A stretch of DNA of 64,000 nt from Parabacteroides sp. PFB2-10 (GCF_029893085.1 NZ_JARXWI010000002.1:62001-126000); one strand, 5' to 3'. Shown: positions 44,960 to 54,319, numbered from the stretch's first letter. The notes: generated by a model from the letters alone, not told the origin. Program-made: numbers and translations.

Positions 44960-45495
44960 TCAGGACAATGAAAACAAATATACTATTTACACTTTGCCTG
45001 TTGGTAGCTTCTATGGTTTCTGTTCAGGCGCAACAGACGGCTGTTTATAAAGGAAAAGCTTTTGTGGAAGATTATGAATTGTTTGTGGAAAATGATTCGG
45101 CTTTCTTTCAGGCAACTATCTGTATGACAGATATCCCTTTGGTGAAATATCATACGCTGACTATTACGCCTATTCTCTATTTTGGATCGGAAACGTTTGA
45201 GTTGGCACCGATTGTGTTGCAAGGTGGAAACAAAGATAAATACTACCGCCGTGCGACTCGCTTGAGTAAAGGGGAAAAAGCCATTCGGCCGGCTTACGTG
45301 ATCTTGAAGAATGAGCCGAAGAAGATGCAGGTCGTGTATTATAAAGAAACACTGCAAGCACGACCTTGGATGAAGAATGCACGGCTTGCGCTGAAAGGCA
45401 CCTACACCCGCTACCATGGGAAGAAGGCAGAAAAATATTCTTTTGAACCGTTCTTAAATATAGCAGATCATTATTCTGTTCTATTGGCAGAATAG
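44956..45495 (+). CDS. DUF3868-like exported protein
   Basis: A 179-residue protein with a signal peptide ending SVQAQ. The mature part (YKGKAFVEDYELFVENDSAF; TLTITPILYFGSETFELAPI; then YYRRATRLSKGEKAIR) resembles the N-terminal DUF3868 domain of fimbriae-associated proteins. It looks shorter than full versions that carry an OmpA/TPR C-terminus. It overlaps the DUF3575 stop and is followed by a terminator, so the unit has only two genes. Met5 is an alternative start. Confidence 0.72.
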   Translation: MIRTMKTNILFTLCLLVASMVSVQAQQTAVYKGKAFVEDYELFVENDSAFFQATICMTDIPLVKYHTLTITPILYFGSETFELAPIVLQGGNKDKYYRRATRLSKGEKAIRPAYVILKNEPKKMQVVYYKETLQARPWMKNARLALKGTYTRYHGKKAEKYSFEPFLNIADHYSVLLAE

Positions 45496-45521
45496 TAAAT
45501 AAAGCAATTTGAGGATAAATG

Positions 45522-45554
45522 AAAAAGAGGAACTGAAAACAGTTCCTTTTTTTG
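45522..45554 (+). terminator. Terminator after the DUF3575-DUF3868 unit
   Basis: AGGAACTG pairs with CAGTTCCT around AAAA, followed by seven T residues. Confidence 0.88.
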
Positions 45555-45581
45555 TATAGGATAGAGTCTTCTTTCGTGGAT

Positions 45582-45589
45582 TATTTTTG
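45582..45589 (+). promoter_or_regulatory. -7 box of the Tat-type DUF362 gene
   Basis: TATTTTTG overlaps an upstream TTG that opens the longer frame, so the ATG at 45626 is the real start. Confidence 0.62.
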
Positions 45590-45625
45590 TATGTTTGTGA
45601 TCCAACAACACTAAATCAACATATT

Positions 45626-46780
45626 ATGAAAAGACGTAAATTCTTCCGCGCACTGATGGCTGGTGGAGTAGGTGCTGCTGTTACTCCAATTATCAAAGCG
45701 GCTCCTTCCCTTATGCAGGAAAAGGTGAAACCAGAAACCAATATTGACGTTGCGAAATCTATTCCGCGAACGGCGCTGTCGATGCCGGGCAAATACCCCG
45801 GGAAAGTGGTCAAAGTAGATCATGCCGGTAGCATTGTTGACGGGAGGCCATCCGAAACGGTTGCTTATGATATGGTGAAAGAGTGCCTGTTGAAGCTTAC
45901 CGGCGAGACCGATCTGAAGAAAGCCTGGCGGCAGTTTGTCGGACCGGAGGATGTGATCGGTATCAAAGTGAACCCGATAGGTGGGAAATTGTTGTCGACT
46001 TCGCATGCGGTGACCCAAGCGATCGTCAAACAACTGGAAGAGGCCGGCATTCCTCGCGAACGCTTGGTCATCTGGGATCGCCGACAGGAAAACCTGGAAG
46101 ATTCCGGTTTTACAGAAGCAAACTACCCGGGCATAAAGATCTCTTCTACGGAATGTTATGATGAAAACAAGAGTTATATCAATGCCGAAGGGCGTTATTA
46201 TAGCGAAGACCGCATTGATAAGGCGCATTATCTCTACGCCGATGTCGAAGGAGAATACGATGCCTATACGATACCCTATATGGTGAATGGTGGTAAGAAT
46301 TCTTATTTCACGAAGATATGTACCGAAGAGGTAACCAAGATTATCAATGTTCCCATATTGAAGAACGCCGGTTATTCCATCACGGTGTGCATGAAGAACC
46401 TGGGTTTTGGTTCCATCTCTAATACGCAACGGTTGCATACCGATCTGTGGCATGAGACCTGCGCGTATGTTTGTGCATTTCCGCCCCTGCGCGATAAGGT
46501 AGTATTGAATATCGCCGATGGCTTGATCGGCTGTTTCGACGGAGGACCGGGAGCGAATCCCCAATTTATTACGCAGTATAAAACGATTCTGGCCGGAACC
46601 GATCCGGTAGCGGTCGACCGCATTGCGCATGAAGTTATCATCAAGAAACGAATTGAAGAGGGCATTCAAAAGGAGGATCGCAAAGGATCACGTCTGTTTA
46701 TGGAACTGGCGGATGAATTGAAGTTGGGGGTAAGTGATTTGGACAAGATAGATCTTGTAGAATTGAGAATGGATAGTTGA
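45626..46780 (+). CDS. DUF362 protein with twin-arginine signal
   Basis: About 384 residues. The N-terminus MKRRKFFRALMAGGVGAAV is a good Tat signal, so the protein is probably exported folded with a cofactor. The DUF362 fold is seen in VGPEDVIGIKVNPIGGKLLS, RERLVIWDRRQENLEDSGF, INVPILKNAGYSITVCMKNL and AGTDPVAVDRIAHEVI. Unlike the DUF362 gene at 28817 it has no ferredoxin motifs. A DUF6599 lipoprotein gene follows after 26 bp. Function unknown. Confidence 0.86.
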   Translation: MKRRKFFRALMAGGVGAAVTPIIKAAPSLMQEKVKPETNIDVAKSIPRTALSMPGKYPGKVVKVDHAGSIVDGRPSETVAYDMVKECLLKLTGETDLKKAWRQFVGPEDVIGIKVNPIGGKLLSTSHAVTQAIVKQLEEAGIPRERLVIWDRRQENLEDSGFTEANYPGIKISSTECYDENKSYINAEGRYYSEDRIDKAHYLYADVEGEYDAYTIPYMVNGGKNSYFTKICTEEVTKIINVPILKNAGYSITVCMKNLGFGSISNTQRLHTDLWHETCAYVCAFPPLRDKVVLNIADGLIGCFDGGPGANPQFITQYKTILAGTDPVAVDRIAHEVIIKKRIEEGIQKEDRKGSRLFMELADELKLGVSDLDKIDLVELRMDS

Positions 46781-46806
46781 TAATTGATAATTAAGACAAT
46801 ATTAAC

Positions 46807-47574
46807 GTGAAGAAGGTTTTCTGGGTTTTATATTTATGTTTTGCTTGTAGTCAATTATCCATTATCCATAGCCAATTGTCTGTTGTCCGCGAGCGCGTGT
46901 TTACGGGGCAGGGCTTGTATGGCTTTATGAATGGCGGGGCAGACCTGTTTCTGGAATACGGTGTGGAGAGGCTGACTAATCGGGATGTGGAGTGGAATGG
47001 AGAGTCTTATACGATTGATATCTATGAGATGCCGACGCCGGAAGATGCTTTTGGTATCTATTCCATGCAGGTGTTTCGTTGCCAAGAGGCCGATCAGGGA
47101 GGAGGTATAAACTGTTTGTCTCCTTATCAATGGCTTGGAGTCATCGGTAATCGTTACGTATCGGTGGTTTTCCCTTCCGGTTCGGAGGCGGCACTAAAGG
47201 GAGTTAGCGGGTTAATTGCTCACTATTTTCCGGAAACGGACAGCGATCTTCCGGCTTTTCCGGAGAAATGGCAGGCAGAGTCTCCTTTCTCGGGCGTATT
47301 GAAGTATGCACGAGGATCGATCTCTTTGTCGAATATCAGCAAAGATCTTTCAGGGCGCTTGAAAGAGCTGGCCTATAAAGGCGTTTGGTTTCGGAAGGGT
47401 GGGGAGGAAGACTCCTATGAAGCATCTGTTTGTTGCGACAATCGGGAACAATGCGAAGCGATTCTGGCAAAGCTCGATCCGACGATGGTGATAGACTCAC
47501 AAGATACCTGTATCTATATAAAAGGAAAAGAAAGCAAAGAAGAAACGCCCGATTTCGGTCCTTTCGGCTTCTAA
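46807..47574 (+). CDS. DUF6599-family lipoprotein
   Basis: A 255-residue protein starting at a GTG. VFTGQGLYGFMNGGADLFLE, GVERLTNRDVEWNGESYTID and EMPTPEDAFGIYSMQ match DUF6599. The lipobox is CFAC (C14). The segment just after it, SQLSIIHSQLSVV, is encoded by AATTATCCATTATCCATAG-type repeat DNA that is found between genes in this group. The same motif occurs inverted just upstream, so the start region may have been shaped by a repeat. It is probably co-transcribed with the DUF362 gene. Role unknown. Confidence 0.78.
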   Translation: MKKVFWVLYLCFACSQLSIIHSQLSVVRERVFTGQGLYGFMNGGADLFLEYGVERLTNRDVEWNGESYTIDIYEMPTPEDAFGIYSMQVFRCQEADQGGGINCLSPYQWLGVIGNRYVSVVFPSGSEAALKGVSGLIAHYFPETDSDLPAFPEKWQAESPFSGVLKYARGSISLSNISKDLSGRLKELAYKGVWFRKGGEEDSYEASVCCDNREQCEAILAKLDPTMVIDSQDTCIYIKGKESKEETPDFGPFGF

Positions 47575-47631
47575 AGGGAGAAAAAAAGATTGGAATATTT
47601 GGATAATAGATTCGGATACAGTAATTTTGCA

Positions 47632-47639
47632 CTCTGATT
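47632..47639 (+). promoter_or_regulatory. Probable -7 box of rplU-rpmA
   Basis: TAATTTTG matches the consensus 79 bp before the rplU ATG. The -33 region is poor. The leader that follows is GC-rich (ACGACGCCCACCCCCGGG) and could fold as a ribosomal-protein leader. Confidence 0.45.
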
Positions 47640-47717
47640 TTCCGCAGAGGGTAGACAAGAGGATTCGGAGACGACGCCCACCCCCGGGACATAACCTGTT
47701 TAAAGTATAAAAGACAG

Positions 47718-48035
47718 ATGTACGTAATTGTAGAAATTAACGGACAACAGTTCAAGGTAGAACAAGGAAAAAAGATGTTCGTACACCACATTCCTAACGT
47801 TGAAAGTGGAGCTGTTGTTGAGTTTGACAAAGTATTGTTGGTTGACAACAATGGACAAGTGACTGTAGGTGTGCCTACGGTTGAGGGTGCGAAAGTAGTT
47901 TGCGAAGTGCTTTCTCCGCTGGTAAAAGGTGACAAGGTATTGATCTTCCACAAGAAAAGAAGAAAAGGATACCGTAAGTTGAACGGACACCGTCAACAGT
48001 TCACAGAGGTAAGTATTAAAGAAATTGTTGCTTAA
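47718..48035 (+). CDS. rplU: 50S ribosomal protein L21
   Basis: 105 residues. [39 protein letters not shown] and [20 protein letters not shown] are diagnostic of L21, which binds 23S rRNA with L20. Standard pairing with rpmA 21 bp downstream. Confidence 0.97.
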   Translation: MYVIVEINGQQFKVEQGKKMFVHHIPNVESGAVVEFDKVLLVDNNGQVTVGVPTVEGAKVVCEVLSPLVKGDKVLIFHKKRRKGYRKLNGHRQQFTEVSIKEIVA

Positions 48036-48056
48036 CGTTTAAAGAATTAAAAGAAA

Positions 48057-48323
48057 ATGGCACATAAGAAAGGTGTAGGTAGTTCGAAGAACGGACGCGA
48101 ATCGCACAGTAAACGATTAGGCGTGAAATTATTTGGTGGAGAAACAGCGAAAGCCGGTAACATTCTGATTCGTCAGAGAGGCACAGCTCACCATCCGGGA
48201 AAGAATGTAGGCATCGGTAAAGACCATACATTGTATGCGTTAGTTGATGGTGTTGTATTGTTCCACAAAGGAAAAGGTGATCGTTCATACGTTTCCATCA
48301 CAGAAGCAGAAGCAAAAGCATAA
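48057..48323 (+). CDS. rpmA: 50S ribosomal protein L27
   Basis: 88 residues. [20 protein letters not shown] with the Gly/Lys-rich N-terminus near the peptidyl-transferase centre, then [19 protein letters not shown]. There is no N-terminal pre-sequence of the Firmicutes type. A strong terminator follows. Confidence 0.97.
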   Translation: MAHKKGVGSSKNGRESHSKRLGVKLFGGETAKAGNILIRQRGTAHHPGKNVGIGKDHTLYALVDGVVLFHKGKGDRSYVSITEAEAKA

Positions 48324-48347
48324 CAAAAGCTTTTCGATAGGATAAGA

Positions 48348-48387
48348 GAACAGGCGGAGTTCGTTATGAACTCCGCCTGTTTTTGTT
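48348..48387 (+). terminator. Terminator after rpmA
   Basis: AACAGGCGGAGTTC pairs with GAACTCCGCCTGTT around a GTTAT loop, followed by TTTGTTTT. Confidence 0.92.
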
Positions 48388-48467
48388 TTATAGTCTACAC
48401 AAAATTGGAACAACTGCTTTTGTTTTCCGGGTTAACCCAGAAACATAAACGGTTGGTAATTCCTCAA

Positions 48468-48500
48468 TAAAGGAGAGGTTGCGTAACAACTTCTCCTTTA
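48468..48500 (-). terminator. Possible terminator of the glycogen operon
   Basis: TAAAGGAGAGGTT pairs with AACTTCTCCTTTA (one mismatch or wobble) around GCGTAAC, 50 bp beyond the GH57 stop on the minus strand. The T tract is weak. Confidence 0.5.
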
Positions 48501-48552
48501 CTAATTATATAGAGGTTATTCCTATCCTCTTTCTTGTTTGACTATTCTCGTC

Positions 48553-49848
48553 TTAGATCTTCGCTTTCGCCGCTTTCTTCTTTAGCTTTTCGATCTCTTT
48601 CTGCAGATGTTCAATCTCTTCACCCTGGTTCTTAATCGTCGTAAGAAGGGCATTCAACTCTTCATTCTCAATTGTTTCCGGGAACTGAGCATTGACACGA
48701 TTGATGAAATCCGCCAATACGTTCATGTAGTTGTTAAACGCGTCATATGGATTGTCGTACGGACTGAATCCGCCGCCCGGGTGACGGGTGTTCATATAAT
48801 AATAGTGGTCGCTGCTTTGCAGGTAATTCCAGTCCTGCAGGATGCGCCGGTCTTCCACCAATCGCACGCGTTCGCTGATCTCATTGATCTTCTGGAAAGC
48901 CTCTTTCTGCAATACATTACCCAGCCACGATCCGGTATCTTTCTCTTCATCTACCCACGACATAGGGTAGGGCACCCCAATACAATCAACCGGTTTCAGT
49001 AAGTTGAATATATCGGAAGGGGTTGAAAACGAAATATTGTGTTCGGCGGCATACCTTGGCAAGGCCCGGAAGAAATCAAAAATACCCGACTCGGCCGGAT
49101 GCAACGACCCGAAGATTTCATAATTCATAAACAGGTTGATGATCTGTTCCGACTCCGGAGTAGAGGCAATCCAAGAGATGAATTTGTCTGCCGTCAGCGG
49201 ATATTCATTCCAGGTATAATCATTAAAACGCATGGAAAGGTCTTCACTGAAGCGGTCGTTCTTCAGGAGAAGTTTCAATTGCGGGCACACACAAGAGGAA
49301 TACATATAGTTCGGACTTTTCCATCCCAACACATGCTTGGCGCCTTCTGTCAGCATCCCTTTAAAGCCATTGTCATAAACCAGCTCGGCAATGTCATCCG
49401 AATAGATCAATTCCGTATTGCGGAAGACTTTCGGCTTCACACCAAACAGGGTGTTAATCTTATTCTTATGCTGCGTTATTTCGCGTTTAAACTCTTCAGG
49501 ATCACCCAGTGAAGCGAGCGAATGGGCGTAGGTCTCGGCCAGAAACTCTACATTTCCCGTCGCAGCCAGTTCTTTAAAGCTATCGATTACTTCAGGCGCA
49601 TAGATTTCCATCTGCTCCAAAGCAGTGCCGGAAATCGAGAAAGCCACTTTAAACTTCCCGCCGCTCGCTTTAATCATATCGAGCATCATGCGGTTGGCCG
49701 GAATGTAACAACGCTCGGCTATACGATGCATGATCTCTTCGTTCTGGAAGTCATCGTAGTAATAGTGGTCATTCCCTATATCAAAAAAACGATATCTTTT
49801 TAAACGGAACGGCTGGTGTATCTGAAAATAGAAACAAATCGTTTTCAT
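48553..49848 (-). CDS. GH57-family alpha-amylase-type glycoside hydrolase
   Basis: A 431-residue protein opening with ICFYFQIHQPFRLKRY, the GH57 motif with the HQP signature. FLAETYAHSLASLGDPEEF, KVFRNTELIYSDDIAELVYD (the region of the catalytic Glu) and TPSDIFNLLKPVDCIGVP follow. A lysine-rich coiled coil ends the protein (about 395-431). GH57 enzymes act on alpha-1,4 or alpha-1,6 glucans. It is the last gene of a three-gene minus-strand operon with a glycosyltransferase and a debranching enzyme, so cytoplasmic glycogen turnover is likely. Confidence 0.9.
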   Translation of the reverse strand: MKTICFYFQIHQPFRLKRYRFFDIGNDHYYYDDFQNEEIMHRIAERCYIPANRMMLDMIKASGGKFKVAFSISGTALEQMEIYAPEVIDSFKELAATGNVEFLAETYAHSLASLGDPEEFKREITQHKNKINTLFGVKPKVFRNTELIYSDDIAELVYDNGFKGMLTEGAKHVLGWKSPNYMYSSCVCPQLKLLLKNDRFSEDLSMRFNDYTWNEYPLTADKFISWIASTPESEQIINLFMNYEIFGSLHPAESGIFDFFRALPRYAAEHNISFSTPSDIFNLLKPVDCIGVPYPMSWVDEEKDTGSWLGNVLQKEAFQKINEISERVRLVEDRRILQDWNYLQSSDHYYYMNTRHPGGGFSPYDNPYDAFNNYMNVLADFINRVNAQFPETIENEELNALLTTIKNQGEEIEHLQKEIEKLKKKAAKAKI

Positions 49849-49870
49849 ACTTTATCTTGTTTTAATTTTT

Positions 49871-51136
49871 TTATCTGTTCAGTAATTGATCGTAAATATG
49901 GCGTACCTTCTGGCCGGCATACTCCCATTTGATGTTATCCACCTCATTCTTTCCTTCTACTTTCAGGAATTCGTGCATCGCCGGATAGGTAATAATGGAA
50001 TACATCGCGTCGGCCATGGCTTCGATATCCCAGTAATCCACCTTGACGGCGTAATCAAGAATCTCGGCACATCCCGATTGTTTGGAGATAATAGAAGGAA
50101 CACCACACTGCATCGCCTCCAAAGGAGAGATGCCGAAAGGCTCGGATACGGAAGGCATCACATAGACATCACTTGCTTTCAATACCTCATATACTTGTTT
50201 TCCTTTCATAAAACCGGTAAAGTGGAAACGGTCTGCTATATTTCTTTGCGCCACAAGGCGAATCATCTTATTCATCATATCGCCACTCCCTGCCATCACG
50301 AAACGGGCATTCGGAGCTCTCTGTAATACTTTTGCCGCGGCTTCGACAAAATATTCGGGACCTTTCTGCATCGTAATACGTCCCAAAAAAGTAATCACCT
50401 TATCTTTTACCCCTTTCTTATCGGGTATAGCCAGGATTTCCTGGCTCAACGGTTCAACGGCATTATGTACGGTTGTTACCTTTGCCGGATCCTGATGATA
50501 CTTCTCGATCACCGTCTGGCGGGTCAGGTTACTAACGGTTATAATATGATCGGCATTGTCCATGCCGTTCTTCTCGATGCCATACACATCCGGGTTCACA
50601 TTTCCGCGGCTACGATCATAGTCGGTTGCGTGTACATGAATAACCAACGGTTTACCGGTTACGTTCTTTGCATGCAATCCCGCCGGATAGGTCAGCCAGT
50701 CGTGTGCGTGGATGATATCAAAGGGTTTCGTTCGCGCAATCACACCGGCTACGATGGAATAGTTATTGATCTCTTCCAATAAGTTATCCGGATAGCGACC
50801 TGAAAATTCAAAACACCCGATATCATTCACATAACGATAACTGAAATCGGCATAAATATGATCCCGGAAATCGTAATAATCCTGCGGATCCAGATTGACC
50901 TTGGCGAATCGTTGCCGTATATACTCCCAGTCTGTATCGCGCCAGACAACGGGAACGTGGTTGACCCCTATGATTTTCAGGAAACTTTGGTCTTCATCCC
51001 CCCATGGTTTGGGAATACAAAAGGTAATATCCATATCGGGCTGCATGGCCATGCCACGCGTCAGCCCGTAGCTGGCCGTACCTAATCCTCCCAGAATATG
51101 CGGAGGGAATTCCCATCCAAACATTAATGCTTTCAT
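49871..51136 (-). CDS. GT4/GT5-type glycosyltransferase, probable glycogen synthase
   Basis: A 421-residue GT-B enzyme. It opens MKALMFGWEFPPHILGGLGT, the glucan-synthase-like N-terminus with the KxGGL-type loop as LGGLGT. FDIIHAHDWLTYPAGLHAK, VITFLGRITMQKGPEYFVEA and the ExxxxxE block EPFGISPLEAMQCGVPSI follow. The gene order debranching enzyme - glycosyltransferase - GH57 points to glycogen synthesis with a nucleotide-glucose donor. Exact donor uncertain. Confidence 0.9.
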   Translation of the reverse strand: MKALMFGWEFPPHILGGLGTASYGLTRGMAMQPDMDITFCIPKPWGDEDQSFLKIIGVNHVPVVWRDTDWEYIRQRFAKVNLDPQDYYDFRDHIYADFSYRYVNDIGCFEFSGRYPDNLLEEINNYSIVAGVIARTKPFDIIHAHDWLTYPAGLHAKNVTGKPLVIHVHATDYDRSRGNVNPDVYGIEKNGMDNADHIITVSNLTRQTVIEKYHQDPAKVTTVHNAVEPLSQEILAIPDKKGVKDKVITFLGRITMQKGPEYFVEAAAKVLQRAPNARFVMAGSGDMMNKMIRLVAQRNIADRFHFTGFMKGKQVYEVLKASDVYVMPSVSEPFGISPLEAMQCGVPSIISKQSGCAEILDYAVKVDYWDIEAMADAMYSIITYPAMHEFLKVEGKNEVDNIKWEYAGQKVRHIYDQLLNR

Positions 51137-51152
51137 ATATAATAGTATTCGA

Positions 51153-53090
51153 TTATTCTACATCATATTTCTTCAACAGATCCAACACGCGCAAAATAGC
51201 GGACACGCTGGGTGCGTAGGAAATTGCCCCCCTGGATGTAAACGGCGGATTCCCATCAACCAATTCGGAAATAGTACCGATGCAGTGCAGGGATATCTCT
51301 TCTTCTATGCTGATCAGCATCCGTTCGACAAACGAAACGCCCGATTTGCCGAACACACGCAGGTAAGCCTCCAGATAAGGTCCTAACAACCAAGGCCAGG
51401 CAGCTCCCTGATGATAGGCCAGGTCGCGATCATATTGCGGCCCGACATAATAGGGACGATAGCCTTCGCTCTTGGGACTTAACGTACGAAGTCCTTTAGG
51501 TATCAACAGCTCCTTCGTCACATAATCCAATACCGCCCGGCGCTGAACACGCGACAGGGGAGAATAAGGTAATGCCACGGCAAAGATCATATTAGGTCGC
51601 ACACTCCAGTCTACCCGACTGCCACTAACAGAATCGAACAAATAATTATATCCGTTTACGAATGTCTCCGGGAACGAGATGTTTATACGCATGATCAGGG
51701 GCGCCAGTTTATCGTTCTGCGGCCCATTGGTCAACTCATTATAAAAACAGAGCGCATTATACCAAAGCGCGTTAAACTCAACAATATATCCGGAACGGAC
51801 AACCACCGGTTTGCTGTTTATCGTGGAATTCATCCAGGTGATAGCCTTGTCTTTCCCTTCGGCATACAATAAGCCATTTTCCATCACTCGCATATCCGGA
51901 TGTTTCTGATCCAGGATGTAATCGATCATCTCACCGACAATATCCATGTATTGCTCACAAGCCTTCTTTATGCCGACATGGGTGCAATATTGCTGAATGG
52001 CCCAGATAGCCCAAAGAAACACATCCGGCTGCCCGATCTCATGGATTACCATATTGTCTTCCGAGCCCTCTTCCATAAATTGGCGTATGGCGGGAATGGC
52101 CGTATGCATAATTTTCTCGAACCGCACCGGGTCGTCGATGGAAAGAGTCGCACCGGGTAAGGAAAGGAACAGGTCGCGTGCTCTCACCTTGAACCAGGGG
52201 TAGCCTGCCAATAGATAGGCATCTGTTTCATTCGGGCGATAATAGAATTGTTGAACCGAGTTTTTCAGGCTGTTAAAGAAGTTGTCACGCGGCGTACGTG
52301 AGTTTACTTCTGTTTCATACATCGATTTCAGGCGTGTGGTGACAATCGGTTCGTCTCCCGCACAGAAATAGACCGATTCCCCCTTCTTGATGGCCACCTC
52401 AAAATAGCCGGGCACATAGAGGTCTTCCTGATACGGATATCCTCTTTCCTGCTCTTTCGGATACTCGATAGCCCGATACCAGTCGGGTTGGAACACAAAG
52501 GTCGCTTTCTTGTTGAATTGCATATAAAGCTCCGGGTATCCGGGATACATACAGGTTTTTATGCCATTCGGAATCTCTTCGTACGATTGGTTTACCGATC
52601 CGTTTTCATGGGTCAACTCCTTCACGCTCCGGAATGCCAGGAAAGGGCGGAAGCGCAAGGTTGTTGCCGAATGAGCATCTTCCAGTGTGTATTTGATCAT
52701 GATCCGGTTCTCAAAAGAAGAAAAAACCTTCTCTTTCGAAAGAATCACTCCACCCACCCGGTACAGCGTACGCGGTACGGTGTCCGACGTATATTCCCGG
52801 ATATATTTATGCCCGTTCGGACTGAAACTACCTCCCTGGTATTTATGCAGTCCCAGGTTGAATTCCGCTTTATGCTGAATAACCGTCTCGTCCAAAGAGG
52901 ATAAAAGCACATGATTATTATCATCCAGTCCGGGTACAGGCATTACGAGTAACCCATGATATTTCCTGGTATTACAATCCACAATAGTCGTGCAATGATA
53001 GGCTCCTTTTCTGTTCGTTCTGAGCACTTCACGAGTCAGCGACTCTTCCAGGTTAACCATTAATCGTTTGTCAAATTTGAGATAACTCAT
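51153..53090 (-). CDS. Glycogen debranching enzyme (amylo-alpha-1,6-glucosidase type)
   Basis: A 645-residue protein. The N-terminal glycogen-debranching domain starts with TNRKGAYHCTTIVDCNTRKY, then HGLLVMPVPGLDDNNHVLLS. The C-terminal GH133-like (alpha/alpha)6 barrel has YPWFKVRARDLFLSLPGATL, EGKDKAITWMNSTINSKPV and YHQGAAWPWLLGPYLEAYL. It removes alpha-1,6 branches of glycogen in the cytoplasm. First gene of the operon; the next starts 16 bp after it. No clear promoter box was found upstream. Confidence 0.92.
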   Translation of the reverse strand: MSYLKFDKRLMVNLEESLTREVLRTNRKGAYHCTTIVDCNTRKYHGLLVMPVPGLDDNNHVLLSSLDETVIQHKAEFNLGLHKYQGGSFSPNGHKYIREYTSDTVPRTLYRVGGVILSKEKVFSSFENRIMIKYTLEDAHSATTLRFRPFLAFRSVKELTHENGSVNQSYEEIPNGIKTCMYPGYPELYMQFNKKATFVFQPDWYRAIEYPKEQERGYPYQEDLYVPGYFEVAIKKGESVYFCAGDEPIVTTRLKSMYETEVNSRTPRDNFFNSLKNSVQQFYYRPNETDAYLLAGYPWFKVRARDLFLSLPGATLSIDDPVRFEKIMHTAIPAIRQFMEEGSEDNMVIHEIGQPDVFLWAIWAIQQYCTHVGIKKACEQYMDIVGEMIDYILDQKHPDMRVMENGLLYAEGKDKAITWMNSTINSKPVVVRSGYIVEFNALWYNALCFYNELTNGPQNDKLAPLIMRINISFPETFVNGYNYLFDSVSGSRVDWSVRPNMIFAVALPYSPLSRVQRRAVLDYVTKELLIPKGLRTLSPKSEGYRPYYVGPQYDRDLAYHQGAAWPWLLGPYLEAYLRVFGKSGVSFVERMLISIEEEISLHCIGTISELVDGNPPFTSRGAISYAPSVSAILRVLDLLKKYDVE

Positions 53091-53317
53091 AATATATATT
53101 AGAGGTTTTAAGTTATATTATTTCATAGAAACCTTGTTATTCCTATGTTTTAATGAACCAAAAATACATAATCTAAGATAGAAAACAAATTTGTGTGGTC
53201 AATTTTATTTATTTTGACTCCTTTTATTTTGAAACCTTCTTTTACAAGGGCTTTATTGCCAAGCGCATAAAACATACCCCTGTTCTTTAACACAAAAAGT
53301 GAACCGCCTCAAATTTT

Positions 53318-53489
53318 GAAATGTTAAAATATGGATTGTAAGCAAAACGGCCATTTTGCTTACAATCCCATACGTTAAAAAGTGTTTCTCCCGGGAGTTT
53401 GTCTCCAAAGTCCCGCTTTTTTGCGCGCAAAGTCGGGCGGAAATTACAAATCGTAAATTGGGGGTTTCGCTGAAAATGGACAAATTAAC
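53318..53489. repeat. 172-bp dispersed repeat, copy B
   Basis: Ungapped match to 37063-37234. This copy carries a perfect 15-bp hairpin at 53333-53368 (GGATTGTAAGCAAAA with TTTTGCTTACAATCC, loop CGGCCA). In copy A the same stem is kept with one G-T pair and a small slip. The repeat begins six bases beyond the trmN6 stop, so trmN6 transcripts would run into it as a 3' UTR, as gph transcripts would for copy A. Confidence 0.85.
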
Positions 53490-53495
53490 AATATT

Positions 53496-54209
53496 TTACA
53501 TATTGAGATAATAGGCGCTGGTGAGTGTTTGGTATTCGGGAGTGTATTTGTGTCTTTCGACTTCAATCGTTAAAGTCTCTATGGTCAGGGTGGGAGAGGG
53601 CTTTTGTATTATCTCCACCAACAGGCGTTTGGGGCTGCTTCCCACGACAGGAATAACATTTGTCTGGCGGATGACAAAAAGACCTTCACTTTCTGTCAGA
53701 TCATACAGCTGTTTTTCCTGGTCATAAGGGAGAATAAGAGCCAGGCGCCCATCGTCGGAAAGCATGGATCGACTCAAACGGATCAGGTCGTCTAACGCCA
53801 GGGTATCGGTATGACGTGCTATCGACCGATTTTCAGTAGGTGGCTTCAGGGATGAGATAAAATAAGGAGGGTTGGAAACAATCAGGTCATAACTGTCTCT
53901 TTTTTCTGAGGCAAACTGCTCCAAAGATTGGTGAAACACCCTTATCCGTTCGGAGAAAGGGCTGTCGGCAACGTTTTCAAGTGACTGAACGTAAGCCCCC
54001 TCATCGATATCGATGGCGTCGATGAGGGCTTGGCTGCGTTGTGCGATCATTAAAGCAATCAGGCCGCTGCCGGTACCGATGTCTAATACGCGTTTGGCCT
54101 TGTCTGCATAAGCCCATGCGCCCAGGAGAACTCCGTCGGTTCCGACTTTCATGGCGCACTTATCGTGTCGGATTGTAAACTGCTTGAAGTGGAAAAAAGA
54201 ATTAGGCAT
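53496..54209 (-). CDS. trmN6: tRNA1(Val) (adenine-37-N6)-methyltransferase
   Basis: A 237-residue class I methyltransferase. FTIRHDKCAMKVGTDGVLLG, the SAM loop VLDIGTGSGLIALMIAQRS and the N6-amino motif IVSNPPYFISS are diagnostic of the TrmN6/YfiC group. It modifies A37 in tRNA1-Val. The 172-bp repeat follows its stop directly. Confidence 0.93.
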   Translation of the reverse strand: MPNSFFHFKQFTIRHDKCAMKVGTDGVLLGAWAYADKAKRVLDIGTGSGLIALMIAQRSQALIDAIDIDEGAYVQSLENVADSPFSERIRVFHQSLEQFASEKRDSYDLIVSNPPYFISSLKPPTENRSIARHTDTLALDDLIRLSRSMLSDDGRLALILPYDQEKQLYDLTESEGLFVIRQTNVIPVVGSSPKRLLVEIIQKPSPTLTIETLTIEVERHKYTPEYQTLTSAYYLNM

Positions 54210-54261
54210 TTTCTTTATTTTTAAAACAATACAAAATTAACTATTATTGAATGAAAAAATG

Positions 54262-54269
54262 TAACTTTG
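54262..54269 (+). promoter_or_regulatory. -7 box of lon
   Basis: TAACTTTG lies 51 bp before the ATG at 54320 and just downstream of an earlier ATG (54251), which would therefore be outside the transcript. Confidence 0.6.
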
Positions 54270-54319
54270 GCACGTTTTATGTTTTAGCTGCTATACAACC
54301 AATTGAGGTAAAAAGAAGA

